A stretch of 7,232 bases of DNA. Source: an uncultured Clostridia bacterium (lineage in GTDB: Bacteria > Bacillota > Clostridia > Christensenellales > CAG-314). A program made the translations under genes and the position numbers. Where the stretch lies: positions 1 to 7,232 of the forward strand of contig CAKQXG010000107.1 in assembly GCA_934281515.1 (NCBI GenBank), written 5' to 3'. Shown one piece after another: positions 1-6,879 of this stretch (positions within the stretch are counted from its first letter, which is position 1; each line of letters opens with the position of its first letter). The notes under the pieces are model-generated. The model saw only the letters and a program-made list of their open reading frames with translations. It ran no database searches and was not told where the DNA came from.

Positions 1-794
1 TTATTGTATATCTCGGGATAGTGTTCCTTGTTGATAAACTTGTCCAATTTGTCCATCGCGTACAACGTCCAACCAAACAATACAATCGGCACGACGACCA
101 CCACCCATGCAGCCAAAATTGCGTAACGTATAGTAAATTTCGGTACAAACAGTAATAAACTCGGTGCGATGACAAGCACTGCAAACAACAGCGTCACGGG
201 CAATGTCTTGAAATAAAGCGTTGCGGCACTAGACAGAAGATTGCCTAATTTTTTACTATATACGACGTCCAGAATTGCCGCATACAACAAAACAGGTACA
301 ACAATAAAGACAAACAATGAGCGCGGAAGGTACTTGACAAATCCGTGTAGCAGCACTTCGGCAAAGGTGTTCAGCACGTTAAGGATACCGGCGCAAACAC
401 CTAAAAACGTGTAGTGTTTCCAATTTTGTTTTACCCCTTGCCACCAACCCGAAAAGATTGGTGTCGGATCATCCCACGCAAGTTGGCGAAACAAATAAAA
501 TACACCGCTTGCACCGAAAAACAGCACAACGTAGCAAACGACTTGCAGTAGCGAAGTTTGCAGTCGAAGCGTAACGATTTTCGATGCGACATCCTCGCTG
601 CCCTGCGATATTACCGAAGCTGCAATGTCGTTGTATGTCAACACGGCAATATCCGGCAACAAAAAAGCGAGCGACAACAAACCGATGGCAAGTAAGTAGG
701 TAAAACGCCACCGCATTATATTGAAGAATAATTCCTTTCTGTTGCGGGGCAATCGCCCGTCGGACGGTCGCTTGAATCTGTCGTTATTATCCAT
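1..794 (-). CDS. polytopic membrane protein, YesL/DUF624-like (3' end outside window)
   Basis: An open frame of 264 codons starts at ATG 794-792 and is still open at base 1, so the C-terminus is missing. The RBS AAGGGG (807-802) lies 7 nt upstream of the ATG. After a charged N-terminus (about 25 residues, many Arg/Lys) there are roughly six hydrophobic segments, near residues 32-53, 82-103, 128-148, 156-179, 197-218 and 225-246. The stretch GASGVFYLFRQLAW followed by a WWQGVKQNWK-type loop (residues 94-126) resembles the DUF624/YesL-type proteins of Firmicutes, where a G-A-x-x-x-x-Y helix is followed by an F/W-x-G-x-K-x-N-x-K loop. The visible tail (DKFINKEHYPE, residues 251-261) looks like the family's cytoplasmic end, so only a short part is probably missing. 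The role of these proteins is not established; in some genomes they sit beside carbohydrate-uptake genes. The presence of a membrane protein is secure, the family name is a moderate guess. It is transcribed alone, away from tex. Confidence 0.75.
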   Translation of the reverse strand, partial: MDNNDRFKRPSDGRLPRNRKELFFNIMRWRFTYLLAIGLLSLAFLLPDIAVLTYNDIAASVISQGSEDVASKIVTLRLQTSLLQVVCYVVLFFGASGVFYLFRQLAWDDPTPIFSGWWQGVKQNWKHYTFLGVCAGILNVLNTFAEVLLHGFVKYLPRSLFVFIVVPVLLYAAILDVVYSKKLGNLLSSAATLYFKTLPVTLLFAVLVIAPSLLLFVPKFTIRYAILAAWVVVVVPIVLFGWTLYAMDKLDKFINKEHYPEIYN

Positions 795-821
795 CGCCAC
801 ACCCCTTATTGATTCCTATAT

Positions 822-850
822 ACAATACTAGATTTTCACCGATTTGTCAA
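822..850 (-). promoter_or_regulatory. sigma-A type promoter of the membrane protein gene
   Basis: On the minus strand, a perfect -35 TTGACA (850-845) is followed by a 17-nt spacer and the -10 TATTGT (827-822). Transcription would start near 815, giving a leader of about 20 nt that contains the AAGGGG ribosome binding site. Confidence 0.75.
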
Positions 851-880
851 TACAAATAAATTTGCAATATGTAACATTTG

Positions 881-1340
881 ACAATGAATAAATGCGTAAA
901 TTGTATTATTTATTGCACCCTGTCGGGCTTCACACAACAACAGGAATTATCTTAAATGCTCTGTTTATTGCAAATACAGCAAACGATTGAACTCTATTGT
1001 GGACACTTCCCAAAATGCCCAAAACAGAAAACCATACAGCATAAACAAATGCGAACCCGACGGAATTGACAATCCCGATCGTGGTTTTTGCTATATTGAA
1101 ACTCCTGCGACAACTTTAATTTCATATAACATCTTGTGTTTTATCCATCTAAATGCTCGCCGTGGGCTAATGGAAATAACGGTGAGAATCTTTATAAACC
1201 AACCGTTTTTTTGGGGAGGAGTGTTACGAAACAACTTTTTACAAAAAGGGCTTTCCCACAAAAACTCTAAAAAAAGAGTTTTATCCGCTAAACTATATTC
1301 ACTCTCCAAAAAGATTTTTTAGACAATTTCTGTTTTTCTA
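881..1340. other. intergenic region without a convincing gene
   Basis: About 460 bases upstream of the tex promoter. I see no ORF with both an RBS and protein-like composition. It contains two possible plus-strand promoters: TTGACA 878-883 with TGTATT 902-907 (18-nt spacer), and TTGACA 1066-1071 with an extended TGC-TATATT -10 at 1092-1097 (spacer of 20, too long). A weak stem AACGGT/ACCGTT (1178-1183/1202-1207) runs into seven T (1206-1212). A GC-poor hairpin lies at 1261-1282, and a half-hairpin-like stretch at about 1212-1250. The small ORFs found here on both strands use TTG starts without ribosome binding sites. Confidence 0.5.
1261..1282. repeat. AT-rich hairpin, possible weak terminator or attenuator
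   Basis: AAAACTCT (1261-1268) and AGAGTTTT (1275-1282) form an 8-bp stem around a loop of six A. There are few GC pairs and only a short T run after the stem, so it would be a weak terminator at best. It lies about 60 bases upstream of the tex promoter and may close whatever is transcribed from the left. Confidence 0.35.
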
Positions 1341-1369
1341 TTGCAACCGACGGCAAAATTTGGTAAAAT
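1341..1369 (+). promoter_or_regulatory. extended -10 promoter of tex
   Basis: The -35 TTGCAA (1341-1346), a 17-nt spacer, and TGG-TAAAAT (1361-1369) make an extended -10 sigma-A promoter. The start of transcription is expected near 1376, leaving a leader of about 165 nt before the tex ATG. A 10-bp perfect palindrome, CGTTGCAACG (1385-1394), sits just after the expected start, where a repressor could bind; that role is inference. The promoter lies inside an upstream in-frame extension of tex, which argues against that extension being translated. Confidence 0.6.
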
Positions 1370-1541
1370 GAATATTGTGTGCGCCGTTGCAACGCTTGCA
1401 CTATGCCACCTGCGACTAACGACAATACGCCGCTACAAAAACACTTGCATCGGCGGCATTGTTTTACGTTGCGGACATGTAACCCTATTGCCAATCATAT
1501 ACAACAAACTCTATTTTACTCAAGCAGGAGCTACAACAACA

Positions 1542-3686
1542 ATGGATATCAACAAGAAACTGACAGAAGAACTCGACGTTGCTAAATGGCAGGTAGACGC
1601 CGCCGTAAACCTCATTGACGAGGGCAACACAATACCGTTTATTTCGCGTTACCGCAAGGAAGCCACAGGCAGTCTTAACGACGAGCAATTGCGCAAATTG
1701 TTTGAACGACTGACATACCTACGCAACCTGGAAGAAAAGAAAGCGCAAGTGCTTAAAAGCATCGAGGAGCAAGGCAAACTGACCGACGAACTGCGTGCGC
1801 AAATCGAAGCCGCCGAAACACAAGTAGCGGTTGACGACCTGTATCGTCCGTATCGTCCCAAACGCCGCACTCGTGCCACCATCGCCAAGGAACAAGGGCT
1901 GGAACCCCTTGCCAACATAATTTTGATGCAGGAAACCACGCAAAATCCCAAGGAATTTGCCAAGGAATTTGTCAACGAGGAAAAGGGCGTAAAAACCGTC
2001 AAAGACGCACTGCAAGGTGCGTTGGACATCATTGCCGAAGTCATCAGCGACAACGCCGACTACCGTCAGGCTATCCGCGACCTTACGTATCGTTTGGGAC
2101 GCATATCAAGCACGGCCAAGAAGCCCGACGTAAAAACAGTGTACGACAACTACTACAAGTACGAGGAGGAAATGACCAAAATTGCCGGCCACCGTGTGCT
2201 TGCCGTCAACCGCGGCGAAGCGGAAAAGGTGCTGAACGTCAAAATTGTCGCCCCCGTGGAACTGATAAACGACTACCTGACTCGTCACGTAATCACTAAG
2301 CAAAACCCCAACACCACGCCTCTGTTGGAACTTGCAATTGCCGACAGCTACAACCGTCTTATCGCGCCCAGCATCGAAACGGAAATCCGCAACATGCTTA
2401 CCGAGCGTGCCGAAGAGGGCGCAATAACCGTATTTGGCAAAAACCTGGAACAACTGCTTATGCAACCACCCATTGTAGGTCAAGTAGTACTGGGATGGGA
2501 CCCCGCATTCCGCACGGGATGCAAGTTGGCTGTCGTAGACGCTACCGGCAAAGTGCTTGACACAACCGTCATCTACCCCACTGCTCCTACCACGCCCGAA
2601 AAGATTGCCAAGGCAAAAGTTACCCTTGCCAACCTTATAAAGAAGTACGGCATCACGCTTATCAGCCTGGGTAACGGAACGGCAAGCCGCGAAAGTGAAC
2701 AAATTATCGTAGATCTGCTGCACGAAACCGGACTGAAAGTACAGTACGTCATCGTGTCCGAGGCAGGTGCGTCGGTGTACAGCGCAAGCAAACTTGCCAC
2801 GGAAGAGTTTCCTAACTTCGACGTAGGACAGCGCAGTGCCGCAAGCATTGCTCGCCGTCTGCAAGATCCGCTTGCCGAACTTGTCAAGATCGATCCCAAG
2901 AGCATCGGCGTAGGTCAGTACCAGCACGACATGAACCAGAAACGCCTTGGCGAAGCTCTTGAAGGCGTTGTGGAAGACTGCGTAAACAAAGTTGGCGTAG
3001 ACCTCAACACCGCCAGCGCACCGCTGTTGCAGTATATATCCGGTATCAGCAGCGCAATTGCCAAAAACATAGTAACCTACCGTGAGAAAAATGGACGTTT
3101 TACCGACCGTCAACAGTTGCTTAACGTGGACAAGCTCGGCGCAAAAGCCTTCGAACAATGCGCCGGCTTCCTACGCATACAGGGCGGCAACAATCCCCTT
3201 GACGCAACAAGTGTACACCCCGAAAGCTACGAGGCCACAATGCAATTTATGCACAAGCAAGGCATCAAGCCCGAGAACATCGGCAAACTGTACGGACTAA
3301 GCAAAACAATACGCAACTACGCCAAACTTGCCGACGAACTGGGCATTGGCGAACTGACCCTTAGGGATATCGTTGCCGAACTTGAAAAGCCCGCACGCGA
3401 CCCGCGCGACGAAATGCCTAGACCCATTCTTCGCAGCGACGTGTTGGAAATGAAAGACCTCAAAAAAGGCATGCTGCTTAAAGGCACCGTGCGTAACGTA
3501 ATAGACTTCGGCGTGTTTGTCGACATTGGCGTACACCAGGACGGACTTGTACACGTGTCGCAGATGAGCAGCACCAAGTTTGTCAAGCATCCGCTGGAAG
3601 TGGTAAAAGTCGGCGACGTGATCGACGTAAAAGTGCTGTCCGTAGACCTTGAAAAGAAGCGTATTGCGCTGACAATGAAGATTTAG
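1542..3686 (+). CDS. tex: Tex-family S1 RNA-binding protein
   Basis: This 714-aa protein is Tex (Bacillus YdcI type; the family is about 715-780 aa), a cytoplasmic nucleic-acid-binding factor linked to transcription and related to eukaryotic Spt6. Visible parts in order: the Tex N-terminal helical region (residues about 1-190, with FISRYRKEATGSL); a YqgF/RNase H-like domain (about 315-440) with LGWDPAFRTGCK, Asp320 and GNGTASRESE at 377-386; helix-hairpin-helix repeats (about 480-560, with ISGISSAIAKNI and YREKNGRF); and a C-terminal S1 domain (about 637-714, with KGTVRNVIDFGVFVDIG and DGLVHVSQ). The ATG at 1542 is chosen because AGGAG (1526-1530) precedes it by 11 nt and the protein then begins where Tex proteins normally do. 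The frame stays open 67 codons further upstream, but that part has no Tex similarity and includes the promoter. Tex is transcribed alone and ends in a strong inverted repeat. Identity is near certain. Confidence 0.96.
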   Translation: MDINKKLTEELDVAKWQVDAAVNLIDEGNTIPFISRYRKEATGSLNDEQLRKLFERLTYLRNLEEKKAQVLKSIEEQGKLTDELRAQIEAAETQVAVDDLYRPYRPKRRTRATIAKEQGLEPLANIILMQETTQNPKEFAKEFVNEEKGVKTVKDALQGALDIIAEVISDNADYRQAIRDLTYRLGRISSTAKKPDVKTVYDNYYKYEEEMTKIAGHRVLAVNRGEAEKVLNVKIVAPVELINDYLTRHVITKQNPNTTPLLELAIADSYNRLIAPSIETEIRNMLTERAEEGAITVFGKNLEQLLMQPPIVGQVVLGWDPAFRTGCKLAVVDATGKVLDTTVIYPTAPTTPEKIAKAKVTLANLIKKYGITLISLGNGTASRESEQIIVDLLHETGLKVQYVIVSEAGASVYSASKLATEEFPNFDVGQRSAASIARRLQDPLAELVKIDPKSIGVGQYQHDMNQKRLGEALEGVVEDCVNKVGVDLNTASAPLLQYISGISSAIAKNIVTYREKNGRFTDRQQLLNVDKLGAKAFEQCAGFLRIQGGNNPLDATSVHPESYEATMQFMHKQGIKPENIGKLYGLSKTIRNYAKLADELGIGELTLRDIVAELEKPARDPRDEMPRPILRSDVLEMKDLKKGMLLKGTVRNVIDFGVFVDIGVHQDGLVHVSQMSSTKFVKHPLEVVKVGDVIDVKVLSVDLEKKRIALTMKI

Positions 3687-3710
3687 TAGTTTTATATTTG
3701 GAAAAACAAT

Positions 3711-3754
3711 TACGGGGGAAGAAAACTTTTTTCAAAAAGTTTTCTTCCCCCGTA
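3711..3754. terminator. perfect 21-bp inverted repeat after tex, likely bidirectional terminator
   Basis: The arms 3711-3731 and 3734-3754 are exactly complementary around a 2-base centre. Each arm runs from TACGGGGG through an A-rich middle to CTTTTT. It lies 24 bases after the tex stop and also downstream of the minus-strand 33-aa ORF, so it can serve both. Neither side has a classical long U tract: the plus strand continues with CCCCTATC, the minus strand with ATTGTTTTTCC. A small second dyad, TTCAAA/TTTGAA, lies at 3764-3778. Hairpins of this pattern (G-run, AAAACTTTTT, mirror) recur in gut Clostridia genomes as I recall, so it may also be a dispersed repeat. Confidence 0.7.
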
Positions 3755-3825
3755 CCCCTATCTTTCAAAAACTTTGAATAGACTTGTACGCTAGCGATTT
3801 TGAATAGATTTACAAACCAACGGTT

Positions 3826-3927
3826 TTAAGTAAACTTATATCCCGTTAATAAAGACCATTTTTTTCGCAATTCTTGCCGTACATCGGAAGGCAACTTTTC
3901 CAATTCCTCTTTACTCAAATTTGCCAT
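3826..3927 (-). CDS. 33-aa hypothetical small protein
   Basis: ATG at 3927-3925, stop TAA at 3828-3826. The product begins MANLSKEELEKLPSDVRQEL and ends in SLLTGYKFT; it is a short, charged, helix-prone polypeptide with no signal peptide, membrane segment or cysteine. AGGAG (3938-3934) lies 6 nt before the ATG, which is optimal, and a good promoter sits upstream. Leucines and charged residues spaced every 3-4 positions suggest one amphipathic helix that could bind a partner. I do not recognise the family. It is divergent from the DUF308 gene and convergent with tex, sharing the tex inverted repeat as its likely terminator. It could instead be the remnant of a longer gene, but the complete RBS and promoter favour a real small gene. 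Confidence 0.6.
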   Translation of the reverse strand: MANLSKEELEKLPSDVRQELRKKWSLLTGYKFT

Positions 3928-3986
3928 TGTTTTCTCCTACATGTAAATAATTTATAACGTTTTTGTCAAACAAACATTACCTAGCA

Positions 3987-4015
3987 ATTACAATACGATT
4001 TTATCACAAAGTCAA
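3987..4015 (-). promoter_or_regulatory. promoter of the 33-aa ORF
   Basis: On the minus strand, TTGACT (4015-4010), a 17-nt spacer, and TGTAAT (3992-3987) each match the consensus in five of six positions. Transcription would start near 3980, giving a leader of about 50 nt. A second TTGACA (3969-3964) has only a poor -10 (TTACAT) behind it. Confidence 0.6.
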
Positions 4016-4109
4016 TAGGCAGGAAAAGAGAATCGCAAGGAAGTTAAACAATATCGACTATACGATGAAAAAAACCTTTTTACCGAGTCGTAAACACGTA
4101 CACAAACAT

Positions 4110-4138
4110 TTGACAAAATCGACAAAATGCGGTACAAC
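4110..4138 (+). promoter_or_regulatory. promoter of the DUF308 gene
   Basis: A perfect TTGACA (4110-4115), a 17-nt spacer, and TACAAC (4133-4138, four of six) are placed so that transcription starts near 4145. This leaves a leader of about 23 nt carrying the CGGAGGT ribosome binding site. Confidence 0.6.
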
Positions 4139-4167
4139 ACTGTATGTAAAAATCTCGGAGGTAAATT

Positions 4168-4638
4168 ATGGCTAATTCTAGCAGTAAAAAGATCAGCAAC
4201 AACACCGTCTACGCCATTTTGTACATTGTACTCGGCGTGCTGTTTGTTGTGTTTAAGGCAGGCATGCTCAAATGGCTGTTGACCGTTGCGGGAATTGTGT
4301 TTATCGCACTAGGCGTGTACGACATCATCAAAAAGAATCTCACAAACGGACTTATCGAAGTGGCAATCGGCGTTATCGTCATTCTCGGCGGTTTTCTGTT
4401 TGTAGAAATTGCTTTGATTGTGTTCGGCGCTTTGCTTGTCGTAAAGGGTATCACCGACCTTGTGCCGCTGTTCCAAAGCAGTAGCAAAAACGTGATGGCA
4501 ATCATAATTGCACTACTGACCATAGTTGCAGGCGTCTTGCTTATCGTCAGCAAATGGGTTGTGATGGACTGGATCTTTATCGTTACCGGAGTGATGTTTA
4601 TCATCGAAGGCGCATTGGCACTGTTCGGAAACAAGTAG
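4168..4638 (+). CDS. DUF308 (HdeD-like) six-helix membrane protein
   Basis: This 156-aa protein starts at ATG 4168, with CGGAGGT (4156-4161) about 7 nt upstream. After a short polar N-terminus (SSSKKISNN) nearly the whole chain is hydrophobic, with six helices near residues 14-31, 33-52, 60-78, 80-100, 108-126 and 130-152. Pairs of helices repeat a pattern of small residues (AGIVFIALGVYDI, FGALLVVKGITDL, TGVMFIIEGALAL), which is characteristic of the DUF308/HdeD family. HdeD of enterobacteria is tied to acid resistance; in Firmicutes the role is unknown, and I do not claim one here. Its length is typical for a short family member. It has its own promoter and terminator and no operon partner. 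Family assignment is likely, function unassigned. Confidence 0.85.
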   Translation: MANSSSKKISNNTVYAILYIVLGVLFVVFKAGMLKWLLTVAGIVFIALGVYDIIKKNLTNGLIEVAIGVIVILGGFLFVEIALIVFGALLVVKGITDLVPLFQSSSKNVMAIIIALLTIVAGVLLIVSKWVVMDWIFIVTGVMFIIEGALALFGNK

Positions 4639-4664
4639 AATTTAAAAGTGATTGTATATTACAG

Positions 4665-4694
4665 AAGGGTAATGCGCAAACCATTCCCCTTTTT
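4665..4694 (+). terminator. rho-independent terminator of the DUF308 gene
   Basis: AAGGGTAATG (4665-4674) pairs with CATTCCCCTT (4682-4691) with one T/C mismatch around a 7-base loop, and runs straight into T residues to 4694. It lies 27 bases after the stop codon. Confidence 0.7.
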
Positions 4695-4814
4695 CAATGC
4701 CCGGATACTATACAAAATCCAACCGTTCGTCGGCGAGGTACGCTTTGCAAAACAGAACCCTTACTAGCTTAATCGTACAAAAAATCCTTATACGTATACA
4801 AAAATTCGTGACAA

Positions 4815-4848
4815 AAACAGGACTGTCGAGTGTTCGACAGTCCTGTTT
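4815..4848 (-). terminator. terminator of the NifU-like/GGGtGRT operon (bidirectional)
   Basis: A perfect 15-bp stem (4815-4829/4834-4848, core CAGGACTGTCGA) with loop GTGT. On the minus strand the stem is followed by TTTTTGTC, a good U tract, about 70 bases after the GGGtGRT stop codon. On the plus strand the T run is interrupted (TTTGATTTTG), so it is probably a weaker backup for the DUF308 transcript. Confidence 0.85.
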
Positions 4849-4918
4849 GATTTTGTACTTATCGTGTAAACGTCTGGTTGCAAACACACCTGTGCGCTTG
4901 CAAATTGCGTACCGATGA

Positions 4919-5920
4919 TTACTTTACGGACAAAGCCACCGCTACGCTGCATGCAACGGTTGCACCGACCATGGGGTTGTTACCCATACCAATAAGGCCC
5001 ATCATTTCCACGTGTGCGGGAACGCTGGAGCTACCTGCAAATTGTGCGTCGCTGTGCATACGACCCATTGTGTCGGTCATGCCGTAAGAAGCAGGACCTG
5101 CTGCAACGTTGTCGGGGTGCAAAGTACGTCCCGTACCGCCGCCGGAAGCAACAGAGAAGTACTTTTTGCCGTTTTCCACACACCACTTTTTGTAGGTACC
5201 TGCAACGGGGTGTTGGAAACGAGTCGGGTTGGTGCTGTTGCCCGTGATGGACACGTCAACCTTTTCGTGGCGCATGATTGCAACGCCTTCGTTGACGTCG
5301 TCTGCGCCGTAGCAACGTACCTGCGCGCGCTCGCCGTCGCTGAACGGAACTTCGCGAACGATGGTCAGTTCGCCCGTGTAGTAGTCGTACTTGGTTTGTA
5401 CATAGGTAAAGCCGTTGATACGAGAAATGATGTAGGCGGCGTCCTTTCCAAGACCGTTAAGGATGACGCGAAGAGGCTTTTTGCGTGCCTTGTTGGCGTT
5501 ACGGGCAATACCGATTGCGCCTTCGGCAGCGGCAAAAGATTCGTGACCTGCAAGGAATGCGAAACAGTCGGTTTCTTCACGCAACAACATTGCGCCGAGG
5601 TTGCCGTGTCCTAGCCCCACCTTGCGTTGATCGGCAACCGAACCGGGGATACAAAATGCTTGCAGACCCAGACCGATGCACTCGCTTACTTCCGCGGCAG
5701 TCTTGACGCCCTTTTTGTAGGCGATTGCGCAACCGAGGGTATATGCCCAAACGGCGTTTTCGAACGCAATGGGTTGTACGCCCTTGACGATTTCTTCCAC
5801 GTTTACGCCGTGGTCAATGCAAATTTTGCGGGCTTCTTCCAAGTCTTTTATTCCGTACTTGGCAAGTTCGGCATTGATTTTGTCTATTCTTCTTTCGTAA
5901 CCTTCAAATGTGATAGCCAT
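4919..5920 (-). CDS. GGGtGRT-family protein
   Basis: This 333-aa soluble protein carries the signature GGGTGRT at residues 260-266 that names the GGGtGRT family (typically about 330 aa). The function of the family is not established. Other family-like stretches are the N-terminal FEGYERRIDKINAEL, GHGNLGAMLL, FLAGHESFAAAEGAIGIA, LNGLGKDAAYIISRI and the glycine-rich end MMGLIGMGNNPMVGA. The glycine-rich motif could bind a phosphate or nucleotide, but that is inference. Two ATGs are possible; the second (5920-5918) is preferred because GGAGG lies 8 nt before it and only 2 nt before the first (5926), and MAITFEGYERR is the usual family start. There is no signal peptide or membrane segment. It is the second gene of an operon, 14 nt after a NifU-like scaffold protein, a conserved pairing as far as I know, so it likely works with an Fe-S or metal cofactor. 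Confidence 0.92.
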   Translation of the reverse strand: MAITFEGYERRIDKINAELAKYGIKDLEEARKICIDHGVNVEEIVKGVQPIAFENAVWAYTLGCAIAYKKGVKTAAEVSECIGLGLQAFCIPGSVADQRKVGLGHGNLGAMLLREETDCFAFLAGHESFAAAEGAIGIARNANKARKKPLRVILNGLGKDAAYIISRINGFTYVQTKYDYYTGELTIVREVPFSDGERAQVRCYGADDVNEGVAIMRHEKVDVSITGNSTNPTRFQHPVAGTYKKWCVENGKKYFSVASGGGTGRTLHPDNVAAGPASYGMTDTMGRMHSDAQFAGSSSVPAHVEMMGLIGMGNNPMVGATVACSVAVALSVK

Positions 5921-5934
5921 TGTCATGTCCTCCC

Positions 5935-6627
5935 TTACTCGTTGCGCGGCACAATGTATTTGGCAGCGTTTTCAAAACGTCCGTAGTGCTTCTTTGCCTT
6001 GGCAAGTGCGTCGTTTCCGCTGACGCCCTCTTGAATAGCCTTCATCATGATGCCCAAGTTGACATATTCGTAGCCGATGATTTCGCCGTTGTCGTCAAGT
6101 GCAAGACGAGTTACGTAACCTTCTGCCATTTCGAGATATCTGGGTCCCTTAAGCTTGGTGGAGTACATCGTGCCTACCTGGCTGCGAAGTCCCTTGCCCA
6201 AGTCTTCCAGACCTGCGCCTACGGGCAAGCCTGCATCGGAGAACGCAGACTGAGTGCGACCGTACACGATTTGCAAAAACAGTTCGCGCATTGCTACGTT
6301 GATTGCGTCGCAAACAAGGTCGGTATTGAGAGCTTCAAGCAATGTTTTGCCGGGCAGAATTTCGGCAGCCATAGCCGCACTGTGGGTCATGCCGGAACAA
6401 CCGATTGTTTCTACAAGAGCTTCTTCGATGATACCGTTTTTGATGTTGAGCGTCAACTTGCAAGTGCCTTGTTGAGGTGCGCAGCAACCGCAACCGTGCG
6501 TAAGACCGCTGATGTCCTTGATGTCGTAGGCTTGTACCCACTTGCCCTCTTCGGGAATGGGAGCCGGACCATGGTTGCAGCCTTTCATTACGCATTGCAT
6601 AAGTTCAACTTCATGTGAATATTGCAT
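5935..6627 (-). CDS. NifU-like iron-sulfur cluster scaffold protein
   Basis: This 230-aa protein resembles the IscU/NifU N-terminal scaffold fold on which Fe-S clusters are built. The core GIIEEALVETIGCSGMTHSA (residues 65-84) matches the IscU pattern of a GIIE strand followed by GC-x-A/S-x-x-S; Cys77 corresponds to the central cluster cysteine, and GKTLLEAL (93-100) matches the helix after it. Cys106 is a plausible third ligand. Unlike plain IscU, it has extra cysteines (12, 17, 46, 48, 49, 56), including GCGCC, and about 100 additional C-terminal residues; this is the variant form found next to GGGtGRT genes. ATG 6627 is chosen because GGAGG lies about 10 nt upstream; an in-frame ATG at 6672 lies on the far side of the promoter. 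It is first in a two-gene operon, cytoplasmic. The scaffold fold is well supported, the client is unknown. Confidence 0.88.
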   Translation of the reverse strand: MQYSHEVELMQCVMKGCNHGPAPIPEEGKWVQAYDIKDISGLTHGCGCCAPQQGTCKLTLNIKNGIIEEALVETIGCSGMTHSAAMAAEILPGKTLLEALNTDLVCDAINVAMRELFLQIVYGRTQSAFSDAGLPVGAGLEDLGKGLRSQVGTMYSTKLKGPRYLEMAEGYVTRLALDDNGEIIGYEYVNLGIMMKAIQEGVSGNDALAKAKKHYGRFENAAKYIVPRNE

Positions 6628-6660
6628 AATAAAGTGTCCTCCAATTTGTAGTACAAACAA

Positions 6661-6689
6661 ATTATACCACAATCGTAAAAAATACGCAA
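6661..6689 (-). promoter_or_regulatory. extended -10 promoter of the NifU-like/GGGtGRT operon
   Basis: On the minus strand, TGG-TATAAT (6669-6661) is a perfect extended -10. A partial -35 TTGCGT (6689-6684) lies 17 nt upstream. Transcription would begin near 6654, leaving a leader of about 27 nt that contains GGAGG. I see no regulator site in this short leader. Confidence 0.75.
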
Positions 6690-6879
6690 AGAAATAAGTT
6701 TATTTTTTTAAGCCAAGCAAGTTTTTTTAATCGTCAAAGGTAAAAAATATCGTTTTGTCCTGCACACGTGCGCCGAAGCAACCTTGTGTCAACGACAAAC
6801 ATCATACTTCCAAACAAAACGGTTGCGTTCCAACTTCCACCGCCACTGCACCGATTCGACACTTGTTGCGTGGATATCT
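6690..6879. other. intergenic region, no gene seen
   Basis: About 190 bases between the operon promoter and the tandem repeats. It starts AT-rich with two T runs (6701-6708, 6722-6728) and becomes more mixed. ORFs here have no ribosome binding site and run into the noncoding repeats. The only small dyad I see is CACGTG near 6765. Confidence 0.4.

Noticed and set aside
1091..1309. 72-aa minus-strand ORF in the left intergenic region
   Set aside because: TTG start with no ribosome binding site; its middle is just the translation of the half-hairpin sequence.
987..1322. 111-aa plus-strand ORF in the left intergenic region
   Set aside because: TTG start, no ribosome binding site, composition unlike a protein, and it spans an AT-rich hairpin and a palindromic relic.
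1341..1541. In-frame upstream extension of tex by 67 codons
   Set aside because: It begins at TTG, lacks a ribosome binding site, has no Tex-like sequence and contains the -35/-10 promoter; AGGAG plus ATG at 1542 fits the family start.
2106..3158. 350-aa minus-strand ORF inside tex
   Set aside because: Shadow of tex: the plus-strand frame is a full Tex protein, while this frame has no recognisable domain or translation signal.
4065..4175. 36-codon ORF overlapping the start of the DUF308 gene
   Set aside because: No ribosome binding site before its ATG, and the DUF308 promoter lies within it; the overlap looks accidental.
5012..5614. 200-aa plus-strand ORF opposite the GGGtGRT gene
   Set aside because: Shadow frame of a clearly assigned gene with an intact family motif on the other strand.
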